Below, one piece after another: positions 31,123-39,570 of a DNA stretch of 64,000 bases. A model generated the notes under the pieces. It did no database searches, was not told where the DNA came from, and worked only from the letters and a program-made list of their open reading frames with translations. Location of the stretch: positions 124,001 through 188,000 of the forward strand of contig NZ_JARJBB010000009.1 in assembly GCF_029269835.1 (NCBI RefSeq), read 5' to 3'. Numbering within the stretch: position 1 is the first letter of the stretch; each line of letters begins with the position of its first letter. Made by a program: the position numbers and the translations under genes. The DNA comes from Streptomyces tropicalis (GTDB taxonomy: Bacteria; Actinomycetota; Actinomycetes; Streptomycetales; Streptomycetaceae).

Positions 31123-33222
31123 GTGGGGAGCGTTCCGAATCAGGGTGGTGCACCGGGGCTCGCGGGCGCGCACATGGTGGTGTGCGGCGACGACGGCCTC
31201 GCGCACCGGCTGGCCGCGGAGTTGCGCGGCGTCTACGGCGAACAGGTCACCCTGGTGGTGCCGCCGCCCGAACGGGCCGGGCTGCCGCCGGTGGTCGGAC
31301 GGGCGCGCGGCGCCTCCGCGTTGCTGGACCGGATGGTGAGCGCGGCCGTGAACCGGGCCGGCGGCAACGGCACGAACGGCGGCTCCGCCGCAAACGGCAA
31401 CGGCGGTGGCGGCAACGCGAACGGCAACGGCGGCAGGAACGGCGGCGGGACGGCGCCCGGCGCCGACCGTGTGGTGGAGGCCGCCGAGGCCACCGAGGCG
31501 GTGCTCGCGTCGGCCGGGGTGGAGCGGGCCGCCGCGCTGGCGCTCGTGTACGACGACGACGAGACCAACATCCGTGCCGCCCTCACCGCCCGCCGCCTCA
31601 ACCCCCGGCTGCGGCTCGTCCTGCGCCTCTACAACCGGCGGTTGGGCCAGCACATCGAGGAACTCCTGGACCAGGCGGCCGCGTTGGCCTTCGGCGACGG
31701 TGCAGGCGGCGACGGGGCCGCGGATCCCGTCGGAACCGGGTACGGCTCCGACGGCGACGCCTCCACCACCGTCCTCTCCGACGCCGACACCGCAGCGCCC
31801 GCGCTGGCCGCCGGCGCCGTCGCCGGGACCGGCAAGGTCGTGCAGACCGAGGGGCTGATGCTGCGCGCCGTGGAGCGTCCGCCGCCCGCACCCGGCCAGG
31901 TCGCCGACCCCGGCCTGTGCACCCTGGCCCTGCTGTCCGCGACGAGCAGCGACCCGGCCGGGCTGGACGGCTCCGAGGGCAGCGGGGAGCAGCGGCCGCG
32001 GCTGCTGCCCGACGAGGACGCGGTCCGGTCGGCCACCGGGCGCGGGACGGTGGTGCTGGAGCAGGTGTCCTACGCGGGTCCGCCGCTGACGGCGGGGCGC
32101 GGGGTCGGCGTCGTGCCGCCGCTCGCCTCGCTGTTCTCCCGCCGGCTGCGGTGGTCGCTGGCGGGACTGGTGGGGTGCGTGTTCGCGCTCGCGGTGGCGC
32201 TGTGGCTGGTCACCGGGATCCATCCGCTGAGCGCGCTCTACCTGACCCTGCTGGACCTCTTCGCCATCGACGACCCGGCGCTCGGGAAGTCGCTCGGCCG
32301 CCAGCTTCTCCAGCTCCTGTCCGGGCTGGTGGGACTGCTGCTGCTTCCGGTGCTGCTGGCCGCGGTGCTGGAGGCGCTCGGCACCTTCCGGACGGCGTCC
32401 GCGCTGCGCAAGCCGCCGCGCGGGCTCGGCGGGCACGTGGTGCTGCTGGGGCTGGGAAAGATCGGCACCCGGGTGCTGACCCGGCTGCGCGAACTGCACA
32501 TCCCGGTGGTGTGCGTCGAGGCGGGCCCCGAGGCGCGCGGGCTGGCCACGGCGCGGCGGCTGCGGGTGCCGGTGGTGCTCGGGGACGTCACGCAGGAGGG
32601 CGTGCTGGAGGCCGCGAAGATCCACCGGGCGCATGCGCTGCTCGCGGTGACCAGTTCCGACACGACCAACCTGGAGGCCGTGCTGTACGCGCGGTCGGTC
32701 CGGCCGGACCTGCGGGTGGTGCTGCGCCTGTACGACGACGACTTCGCCACCGCCGTGTACCGGACCCTGCGGGCCGCGCACCCGCGGGCCCTGACCCGCA
32801 GCCGGAGCGTGTCGCACCTGGCGGCCCCGGCCTTCGCCGGGGCGATGTTCGGGCGGCAGATCCTCGGGGCCATCCCGGTGGAGCGGCGGGTGCTGCTGGT
32901 CGCGTCCGTGGACGTGGCCGGGCATCCGCAGCTGGAGGGCCGGACGCCCGCGCAGGCGTTCCGTGCCGGGTACTGGCGGGTGCTCGCGGTGGACGCGGGC
33001 GCGGCGGCACGGCAGCGGCCGGAGGGGTCCGGGGCGGCACCGGGCGAGGAGACCCGGCGGCCGGCCCCCGAACCGGTGGGGAACCTGCCGGGCGGCTACG
33101 TCCTCGGGGACGGCGACCGCGTGGTGCTGGCGGCGACCCGTCGCGGCCTCGCGGAACTCCTGGGCCGCGGGGGCCGCGACCGCCCGCCCGGCGCGCCCGC
33201 CGCCGATCCGCCCCGCGCCTGA
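31123..33222 (+). CDS. TrkA-N/NAD-binding membrane protein (CASTOR/POLLUX-like)
   Basis: A 699-residue protein with two Rossmann domains. The first (about 18-270) has HMVVCGDDGLAHRLAAEL, then VYDDDETNIRAALTARRL and a Gly/Asn-rich insert (about 80-106). A membrane part (about 340-425) holds two helices around HPLSALYLTLLDLFAIDDP. The second RCK-like domain follows at GGHVVLLGLGKIGTRVL, with the NAD loop and TSSDTTNLEAVLYAR. The pore loop lacks the GYGD selectivity sequence, so it is not a plain K+ channel. Start uncertain: GTG 31123 or ATG 31174. Possible ligand-gated ion pathway. Confidence 0.82.
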   Translation: MGSVPNQGGAPGLAGAHMVVCGDDGLAHRLAAELRGVYGEQVTLVVPPPERAGLPPVVGRARGASALLDRMVSAAVNRAGGNGTNGGSAANGNGGGGNANGNGGRNGGGTAPGADRVVEAAEATEAVLASAGVERAAALALVYDDDETNIRAALTARRLNPRLRLVLRLYNRRLGQHIEELLDQAAALAFGDGAGGDGAADPVGTGYGSDGDASTTVLSDADTAAPALAAGAVAGTGKVVQTEGLMLRAVERPPPAPGQVADPGLCTLALLSATSSDPAGLDGSEGSGEQRPRLLPDEDAVRSATGRGTVVLEQVSYAGPPLTAGRGVGVVPPLASLFSRRLRWSLAGLVGCVFALAVALWLVTGIHPLSALYLTLLDLFAIDDPALGKSLGRQLLQLLSGLVGLLLLPVLLAAVLEALGTFRTASALRKPPRGLGGHVVLLGLGKIGTRVLTRLRELHIPVVCVEAGPEARGLATARRLRVPVVLGDVTQEGVLEAAKIHRAHALLAVTSSDTTNLEAVLYARSVRPDLRVVLRLYDDDFATAVYRTLRAAHPRALTRSRSVSHLAAPAFAGAMFGRQILGAIPVERRVLLVASVDVAGHPQLEGRTPAQAFRAGYWRVLAVDAGAAARQRPEGSGAAPGEETRRPAPEPVGNLPGGYVLGDGDRVVLAATRRGLAELLGRGGRDRPPGAPAADPPRA

Positions 33223-33280
33223 CCCGCCCGCCGGGATGCGTCATCCCGCCCGAGGAGCAGCCCCCGGTGCCGGCCCTCAG

Positions 33281-33325
33281 GGATCCGCCCCTTGCGGGGA
33301 GGGCCCCCGGGGGCCGGGCGGATCC
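33281..33325. terminator. Terminator between convergent genes
   Basis: GGATCCGCCC (33281-33290) pairs with 33316-33325. A GC-rich inner hairpin lies between. It serves the TrkA-type and S9 genes from both sides. Confidence 0.6.
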
Positions 33326-33330
33326 GTGGG

Positions 33331-35157
33331 TCACTTCGGCAGGTGGCGCTCCGCGAAGTCGAGTTCCAGGCGGACCTGCTTGATCCGCTCGTCGACGACC
33401 AGGGAGCCGTGGCCGGCGTCGTAGCGGTAGACCTCGTGGACGGCCTCGCGGGCCTCGAGGCGCTTGACGTAGTTCTCGATCTGGCGGATGGGGCAGCGGG
33501 GGTCGTTGACACCGGCGGAGATGTAGACGGGGGCGGAGACCCGGTCGACGTAGGTCAGCGGCGAGGACGCCTCGAAGCGCTCGGGGACCTCCTCCGGGGT
33601 GCCGCCGAGCAGCGTGCGGTCCATCGCCTTCAGCGCCTCCATCTCGTCGTGGTACGCCGTGACGTAGTCGGCGACGGGGACCGCCGCGATGCCCAGGGTC
33701 CACGCCTCGGGCTGGAGGCCGACGCCGAGCAGGGTGAGGTAGCCGCCCCAGGAGCCGCCGGTGAGGATCAGCCGCCGCGGGTCCGCCAGGCCCGAGTCGA
33801 CCGCCCACGCGCGCACCGCGGCGATGTCCTCCAGCTCGATCAGGCCGACCCGGTGCTTGAGGGCGTCCGTCCAGGCGCGGCCGTAGCCGGTGGAGCCTCG
33901 GTAGTTCACCCGGACGACCGCGTACCCGTGGTCGACCCAGGCGGCCGGGCCGGCCGCGAAGGAGTCGCTGTCGTGCCAGGTGGGGCCGCCGTGGATGTCG
34001 AAGACCGTGGGGAGCGGGCCGGTCGCGCCGGCCGGCTTCTGCACGAGGGCGTGGATGCGGCCGCCGGGGCCCTCCACCCACACGTCCTCCACCGGGACCG
34101 AGCCCGGGGACGTCATGCCGGGCGGGTCGAGCACCACCCCGCTCGTCGTGGAGCGGACCGCGGACGGCTCGGCCGCCGAGGACCACAGGTACTCCACGCT
34201 GCCGTCGGGCCGGGCCGTGGCCCCGGAGACGGTGCCGGGCGGGGTGGGGATCGCGGTGAGTTCACGGGAGGCCGGGTCGTACCGGAACAGCTCGCTGCGG
34301 GCCTCGAAGCCGTGCACGACGAGCAGGGCGGAGCCGTCCGGGTACCACTCGGCGCTGACGTCGCCGGGCAGCTCCAGCGCCAGGTCCGTCTCCTCCCCCG
34401 TCGCGACGTCCCACACCAGGGGCTCCCAGCGGCCCCGGCGCTGGTGGCCGATGAGCAGCCGGGTGTCGCCGTCGACCGGGGCGAAGCCCAGCACCTCCAG
34501 GCCCAGCTCGACCGTGCCGCCCTTGGTGTCGTCCAGCTCGGCGACGGTCCTGCCGTCGGGGCGCAGGACGCGCAGCGCCGAGTGCATGGCGTCGCCGTGC
34601 TCGGTGTGCTCGACGGCGATCAGCGAGCCGTCGTGGGAGAGGTCGCCGACGCCCGCGGACTCGCGGTGCCGGTAGATCTCCACGGTCTCCGCGCCGGCCC
34701 GCGCGAGGTGGACGGTGGTGCCGTCCTCGTCGGTGGAGCGGCCGATCACCGCGGTGCGGCCGTCCCGGCCGAGGACGAGGCCCGCCGGGTAGGACGGGTC
34801 GAGGCCGGGCACGGCCGGCTCGTCCGGGCCGCCGTCGAAGGGCTGCCGGCGCCACACGCCGAACTCGTCGCCGTCCTTGTCGTCGAACCACCAGATCCAC
34901 CGGCCGTCGGGCGAGAGCACGCCGTCCGTCGTGCCGTTGGGCCGGTCGGTGGCCTGGCGCTGCTCTCCGGTGGCCCGGTCCCAGGCGTACAGCTCGTACG
35001 TCCCCGTCGCGTTCGACACGAAGAGGGAGCGGTCCGGTGCGTCCTCCGCCCAGTCGGGCAGCGACACCCGGGGCGCCCGGAAGCGCCTCTCCCAGTCCGG
35101 CATCTCCTCGGCCTGTCCCCGCCGCTCCCGGCTTGCGGACCCGTTGCTCTCAGTCAT
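33331..35157 (-). CDS. S9-family prolyl oligopeptidase-type peptidase
   Basis: A 608-residue cytoplasmic serine peptidase. The N-terminal beta-propeller (about 40-345) has repeated blades such as LSPDGRWIWWFDD. The alpha/beta-hydrolase domain has DIHGGPTWHDSDSF, NYRGSTGYGRAW, nucleophile Ser in GGSWGGYLTLLG, Asp in NDPRCP and His in DAGHGS. It should cleave short peptides after Pro or act as acyl-peptide hydrolase. ATG at 35155-35157 (MTESNGSASRERR); the frame is open upstream but unlike family members. Divergent from SURF1. Confidence 0.93.
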   Translation of the reverse strand: MTESNGSASRERRGQAEEMPDWERRFRAPRVSLPDWAEDAPDRSLFVSNATGTYELYAWDRATGEQRQATDRPNGTTDGVLSPDGRWIWWFDDKDGDEFGVWRRQPFDGGPDEPAVPGLDPSYPAGLVLGRDGRTAVIGRSTDEDGTTVHLARAGAETVEIYRHRESAGVGDLSHDGSLIAVEHTEHGDAMHSALRVLRPDGRTVAELDDTKGGTVELGLEVLGFAPVDGDTRLLIGHQRRGRWEPLVWDVATGEETDLALELPGDVSAEWYPDGSALLVVHGFEARSELFRYDPASRELTAIPTPPGTVSGATARPDGSVEYLWSSAAEPSAVRSTTSGVVLDPPGMTSPGSVPVEDVWVEGPGGRIHALVQKPAGATGPLPTVFDIHGGPTWHDSDSFAAGPAAWVDHGYAVVRVNYRGSTGYGRAWTDALKHRVGLIELEDIAAVRAWAVDSGLADPRRLILTGGSWGGYLTLLGVGLQPEAWTLGIAAVPVADYVTAYHDEMEALKAMDRTLLGGTPEEVPERFEASSPLTYVDRVSAPVYISAGVNDPRCPIRQIENYVKRLEAREAVHEVYRYDAGHGSLVVDERIKQVRLELDFAERHLPK

Positions 35158-35302
35158 GGCCCCATAGTGCCTGGTACGGCGCCCCTCGTGTCGGCGAGGC
35201 CCCCAGCCTGTGGACAACTTCGACCCGGCTCCTGCCGTTCCCCTGCGCGTCCCGGCCGCCCCGCGGCCCGGCCGCGGCCGTGAGCCCCGTACCGTGGGTG
35301 GC

Positions 35303-36115
35303 GTGTACCGGTTTCTGCTGACGCCCCGCTGGTGGGGCATCAACGTCTTGGCGCTGCTCGCCGTCCCGTTCTGCGTCTTCATGGGGTCGTGGCAGCTGAG
35401 CCGGTTCGAGGCGCGGGTGCAGGAGCACCGCACGGCCACCGTCCAGGCGGCGTCGAACCGCACCGGGGCCGCCCGGCCGCTGGACCGGCTGCTCCCCGTG
35501 GACCAGCGCACCTCCGGCAAGCGGGCCACCGCGACCGGCCGGTACGACCGGCAGCTGCTGGTGCCGGACCGCGAGCTGGACGGCCGCCGCGGGTTCTACG
35601 TGCTCACCCTGCTGCGGACCGGCTCCGGCAAGGCGCTCCCGGTGGTCCGCGGCTGGCTGCCGGGCACCGCGGACCCGGCGAAGGCGCCCGCGCCGCCCCG
35701 CGGCGAGGTGACCGTCACCGGCGCGCTCCAGGCGTCGGAGACCCCGGGCGACAACGGCGTGGGCGGCCAGGGCGGCCTGCCGGCCGGGCAGACCGGGGCG
35801 ATCAGCGCGGCGTCGCTGGTGAACCTGGTGCCCTACGGCGTGTACGACGCGTGGATCACGCTCGACAGGGGCGACTCGGGGATGCGGGCCGTGCCGGCCA
35901 CCGCGCCCGACAACTCGGGCCTGGACCTGAAGGCGTTCCAGAACCTCGGCTACACCGGCGAGTGGTTCGTCTTCGCCGGGTTCGTGGTGTTCATGTGGTT
36001 CCGGCTGGTGCGCCGCGAGGCCGAGTACCTCCGGGACGCCGAGCTGGGGCTCGTGCCGGACGCGGGCCGGGCCGAGGAGGCCACGGCGGAGGCGGGTACC
36101 CCGACCGGGGTCTGA
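35303..36115 (+). CDS. SURF1-family cytochrome oxidase assembly protein
   Basis: A 270-residue membrane protein with helices at about 12-30 and 232-250 and the soluble domain outside. Family motifs: LLTPRWWGINVLALLAVPFCVFMGSWQLSRF, then TGRYDRQLLVPDR, GFYVLTLLRT, VVRGWLPG, and NLGYTGEWFVFAGFVVFMWFRLVRRE. It assists haem-copper oxidase assembly. GTG 35303 is preceded by no SD, so translation may be leaderless or start elsewhere close by. Single gene. Confidence 0.9.
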   Translation: MYRFLLTPRWWGINVLALLAVPFCVFMGSWQLSRFEARVQEHRTATVQAASNRTGAARPLDRLLPVDQRTSGKRATATGRYDRQLLVPDRELDGRRGFYVLTLLRTGSGKALPVVRGWLPGTADPAKAPAPPRGEVTVTGALQASETPGDNGVGGQGGLPAGQTGAISAASLVNLVPYGVYDAWITLDRGDSGMRAVPATAPDNSGLDLKAFQNLGYTGEWFVFAGFVVFMWFRLVRREAEYLRDAELGLVPDAGRAEEATAEAGTPTGV

Positions 36116-36178
36116 CCGGCCGTTCCGTCCGCCGTCGGACCGCCGGGCACCGGCCCGGTCGGGCCGGAGCGGGAGCCC

Positions 36179-37345
36179 CTACGACGCGGCGAGCACGCCC
36201 GTGCGGTAGATGGTGCCGGCGCACGCGTCGGGCACCGTCGCCGACACCGCCGGGGAGCCTGCCTCCGGGGTGTGGGAGACGACGATGCTGCCGTCCGCGG
36301 TGCCGCCGTCCGTCAGCAGCTGGGGGGACGCGCCGCCGTCGGTCCCGGCGGTCGTGGTGCCGGTCGAGCTCGCGTCCTGGCTGGGCGACGGGTCCGGCGA
36401 GGGGCCGTCCGTCGAGGTGCCTCCGGAGTCGGTGCCGCTGGTGGTGGGGCAGGTCTGCGAGGGCACGAAGGCGAACTTCACCTCGTACGCCGAGCCCGGC
36501 GGGAGGACGAGCCCGGACACCTCGGTGGACGGGTCGGGCAGTCCCGCGGCCGCGTCGCCCGCGGTGTGGGCGACCACGCTGATCCGGGTGGCGTCCGCGG
36601 CGCCCTGTGCCGCCGGGGTCACCGCACCGGGGCCGCCGACGGTGCAGCCGGCGGAGGAGACGTTGACGACGTGGAAGGTGCCGTAGACGACGCCCGTGGA
36701 GTCCGGGGTGTCGACGGAGGAGGTGGCGGAGCCGAGCTGGGCCGCCGTGCACACCGGAGCGCCGGTCGCGGTGCCGGCCGACGGGCCGCCGGCGGTGCCG
36801 GTGGAGCCGCTTCCGGGGCCCGTGCCCCTGCCGCCGGGCTTGTCGCCCTTCCGGCCGCCCGGGCTGTGGCCGGGGGCGGTGCCGGAGGTGCCGCCCGCGG
36901 TGCTCGCGCCGCCGTCCGGGCCCTTGCCCCGGCCCGAGCCGCCCTGGGCCTGGGAGGCCTGGCCGGCGATGGCCGGGTCGGCGCCCGGCCCGGCGTTCTG
37001 GGAGACGTGGAGCAGCGCGGGGAGGGCGGTGCCGAGGAACAGAGCGGCGGCGGCCATGCCCACGGCGGCCTGCCTCCTGCGCGCCCGGCGGGCCGGTACC
37101 GCGCGCCGCAGGTGGTCCAGCGTGCCGTCGCGGGGCTCCAGGTCGTCGACCGCTCCGTGCAGCAGCCTGCGCAGGGCCAGCTCGCCGGAGCCGGGCCCGT
37201 CGGGGCCCTCTTCGTCGGGGCTGTGGTTCACGGTTTCGTTCCCAGCGTGCGAGTGCGTGTGCTCTGTCTCCTCCGGCGGCGTCGGCTCGTGCCACTCGTA
37301 CGGCTCGTGCTCGTGCGCGGCGCGCCGCTCGGCGTCCCCGGTCAT
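36179..37345 (-). CDS. Membrane protein coupled to an ECF-type sigma factor
   Basis: A 388-residue protein with a charged, His/Glu-rich cytoplasmic head (1-92), one helix (93-113), a Gly/Ser/Pro-rich linker (about 118-190), and an external domain with paired Cys (VCTAAQL, AGCTVGGPG, QTCPTTS, DACAGTIY) reminiscent of DUF4232. The first four codons overlap the sigma factor stop (ATGA). A helix-anchored partner after a sigma gene suggests an anti-sigma factor or sensor. The head has no zinc-binding anti-sigma motif (HxxxCxxC), so the role is an inference. Confidence 0.75.
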   Translation of the reverse strand: MTGDAERRAAHEHEPYEWHEPTPPEETEHTHSHAGNETVNHSPDEEGPDGPGSGELALRRLLHGAVDDLEPRDGTLDHLRRAVPARRARRRQAAVGMAAAALFLGTALPALLHVSQNAGPGADPAIAGQASQAQGGSGRGKGPDGGASTAGGTSGTAPGHSPGGRKGDKPGGRGTGPGSGSTGTAGGPSAGTATGAPVCTAAQLGSATSSVDTPDSTGVVYGTFHVVNVSSAGCTVGGPGAVTPAAQGAADATRISVVAHTAGDAAAGLPDPSTEVSGLVLPPGSAYEVKFAFVPSQTCPTTSGTDSGGTSTDGPSPDPSPSQDASSTGTTTAGTDGGASPQLLTDGGTADGSIVVSHTPEAGSPAVSATVPDACAGTIYRTGVLAAS

Positions 37346-38037
37346 GCCGGCGCCTCCATCGCGAGGCGGAGGGCCGCTATGCCGCGGGAGCCGTACGCCT
37401 TGACCGACCCGAGCGAGATGCCGAGGGTCTCGGCGACCTGGGCCTCCGTCATGTCCGCGAAGTAGCGCAGTACCAGCACCTCGCGCTGGCGCCGCTGGAG
37501 GCCCTTCATGGCCTTGATCAGCGAGTCGCGCTCCAGCTGGTCGTACGCGCCCTCCTCGGCGCTCGCCATGTCCGGCATCGGCTTGGAGAGCAGCTTCAGG
37601 CCGAGGATGCGGCGGCGCAGGGCGGACCGGGAGAGGTTGACGACCGTCTGCCGGAGGTAGGCGAGCGTCTTCTCGGGGTCGCGGACGCGCTTGCGGGCCG
37701 AGTGCACGCGGATGAAGGCCTCCTGCACGACGTCCTCGCAGGAGGCGGTGTCGTCGAGCAGGAGGGCCGCGAGGCCCAGCAGCGAGCGGTAGTGGGCGCG
37801 GTAGGTCTCGGTGAGGTGGTCGACGGTGGTGCCGGCCGCCACCGCCTCCTCGGCGCCGTCGCGCTGGTTGGGTATGCGGGCGGGCCGCGCGGCGGGCATG
37901 GGCGCGATCACCGGCATGCCGCCGGGCAGGCGCGGACGGAGCGCCGCGCGGGGCGGCCGCAGAGCCGCGCCGCGGGCCGCCGCGGGGGGTAGCCCCGGCT
38001 CGAAGAGCCCGGGGGAGAAGTCGAGTACCTCAGCCAC
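37342..38037 (-). CDS. Sigma-70 family (SigE-like) RNA polymerase sigma factor
   Basis: A 231-residue sigma factor. After a Pro/Ala/Arg-rich N-terminal extension (1-65), region 2 has YRAHYRSLLGLAALLLDDTASCEDVVQEAFIRV, region 4 has LQRRQREVLVLRYFADMTEAQVAETLGISLGSVKAYGSRGI. It lacks region 3, as in ECF sigmas, and is the sort called SigE family in Streptomyces. GTG at 38035-38037; no strong SD. Coupled to the membrane protein downstream. The sequence does not show its targets. Confidence 0.92.
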   Translation of the reverse strand: MAEVLDFSPGLFEPGLPPAAARGAALRPPRAALRPRLPGGMPVIAPMPAARPARIPNQRDGAEEAVAAGTTVDHLTETYRAHYRSLLGLAALLLDDTASCEDVVQEAFIRVHSARKRVRDPEKTLAYLRQTVVNLSRSALRRRILGLKLLSKPMPDMASAEEGAYDQLERDSLIKAMKGLQRRQREVLVLRYFADMTEAQVAETLGISLGSVKAYGSRGIAALRLAMEAPA

Positions 38038-38465
38038 GCCAGTTGGACACGTCTACCCGCTCGGAGGTTGTACGTGCCGGGCGTCACTTTTGCGTCGGGT
38101 GACGCCGCCGGCCCTTCCTCCGTGTCGGGCAGCACATCGGACGGTGCCCCACATGCACTCATGCGCCCCGCTCTTCCCCTATGTCCCTGTTGGTCGGGGC
38201 GTCCCCACGCCCCGCAGCGTCCCCGCCCCGGAGGGCGACCGCAAAGACGCTCCCCGCCCGGTGCGCGGTTGCGGAGGGCGGGGAGGGAAATCTTCGGACG
38301 CCGGGCGGCGGGGATCAAGGGGGCCGCCCCTGCGACCCCACCTGACTCTTACATGGATCCTACAAACGAATCCGTCGGGGACCAGGGAATTTCCGTGGGT
38401 AACCCCGTAGGGCTGCGGGCGGGGGACGTGACCTCGCCCACGCCGCGGGGCGGCCCGGGAGCGGG
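38038..38465. other. Spacer between asd and the sigma gene
   Basis: 428 bp with no supportable gene. It carries the sigma factor promoter and the asd terminator; CCCCGCCC at 38254-38261 with GGGCGGGG at 38277-38284 can fold. The stretch around 38345-38400 is AT-richer. Confidence 0.5.
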
Positions 38466-39518
38466 TCAGACCGGCTCGCCGGCCACCAACTCCGCGATCT
38501 GGGCCGTGTTGAGCGCCGAGCCCTTGCGCAAGTTGTCGCCGCAGACGAAGAGTTCGAGCGCGGTCGGGTCGTCGAGCGCGCGCCGCAGCCGGCCGACCCA
38601 GGTGGGGTCGGTGCCCACCACGTCGGCCGGGGTCGGGAACTCGCCGGCGGCCGGATCGTCGCACAGCACCACGCCGGGCGCGGTGGCGAGGATCTCGCGG
38701 GCCCGGTCGACGGTGACCTCGTTCTCGAAGCGGGCGTGCACGGTGACCGAGTGCACGGTGACCACCGGGACCCGTACGCAGGTCACGGCGACGGGGAGCC
38801 GGGGCAGCCCGAGGACGCGGCGGGTCTCCTCGCGGACCTTCATCTCCTCCGAGGACCAGCCGTCGTCGCAGGGCGTGCCGGCCCACGGCACGACGTTGAG
38901 CGCGACCGGCTCGGGGAAGGGCCCGGTGTCGTCCCCGACGGCCCGCCGCACGTCTCCGGGGCCGGTCCCCAGCTCGGTGCCGGCGACCAGGGACAGCTGC
39001 CGGCGCAGGGTCTCGACGCCGGCCCGGCCGGCCCCGCTCACCGCCTGGTACGAGGAGGCGACGAGGTCGCGCAGCCCGAACTCGGCGTGCAGCGCGCCCA
39101 GCGCCACGATCATGGACAGGGTGGTGCAGTTGGGGCTGGCGACGATCCCGCGCGGCCGTCGCCGGGCCGCGTACGGGTTGACCTCCGGCACCACGAGGGG
39201 GACGTCGGGCTCCCGGCGGAAGGCGCCGGAGTTGTCGACGACGACCGCGCCGCGGGCGACGGCCACCGGCGCCCACTGCGCGGCGACCTCGTCGGGCACG
39301 TCGAACAGGGCGATGTCGACACCGTCGAAGGCCGCCTCGCTCAGCGCGACCACCTCGACCTCCTCCCCGCGCACGGCCAGCTTGCGGCCGGCCGAACGCG
39401 GCGAGGCGATCAGGCGGATGTCGCCCCAGATGTCCGCGCGCTGGGACAGGAGCCGGAGCAGGACCGTGCCGACGGCTCCGGTCGCTCCCACGACCGCGAG
39501 CGTCGGTCGGACGGTCAT
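38466..39518 (-). CDS. asd: Aspartate-semialdehyde dehydrogenase
   Basis: A 350-residue NADPH-dependent enzyme that reduces aspartyl phosphate to aspartate semialdehyde, the second step toward lysine, threonine, methionine and diaminopimelate. Seen: N-terminal VVGATGAVGTVLLRLL, DNSGAFR, VPEVNP, and the nucleophilic Cys in SPNCTTLSM. The C-terminal end (GSALNTAQIAELV) is intact. ATG at 39516-39518. It follows ask by 52 bp on the same strand. In Streptomyces this is one of two asd copies, as I recall. Confidence 0.94.
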   Translation of the reverse strand: MTVRPTLAVVGATGAVGTVLLRLLSQRADIWGDIRLIASPRSAGRKLAVRGEEVEVVALSEAAFDGVDIALFDVPDEVAAQWAPVAVARGAVVVDNSGAFRREPDVPLVVPEVNPYAARRRPRGIVASPNCTTLSMIVALGALHAEFGLRDLVASSYQAVSGAGRAGVETLRRQLSLVAGTELGTGPGDVRRAVGDDTGPFPEPVALNVVPWAGTPCDDGWSSEEMKVREETRRVLGLPRLPVAVTCVRVPVVTVHSVTVHARFENEVTVDRAREILATAPGVVLCDDPAAGEFPTPADVVGTDPTWVGRLRRALDDPTALELFVCGDNLRKGSALNTAQIAELVAGEPV

Positions 39519-39570
39519 CGTCGGACGCCTCCGCGCCCGGGGGCGGCGGCCGCCCGGCGGCAGGGGGCCG

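Noticed and set aside
30231..33383. Thousand-residue plus-strand frame over the permease and TrkA-type genes
   Set aside because: Composition is low-complexity Arg/Gly, and it overlaps two well-supported genes on both strands.
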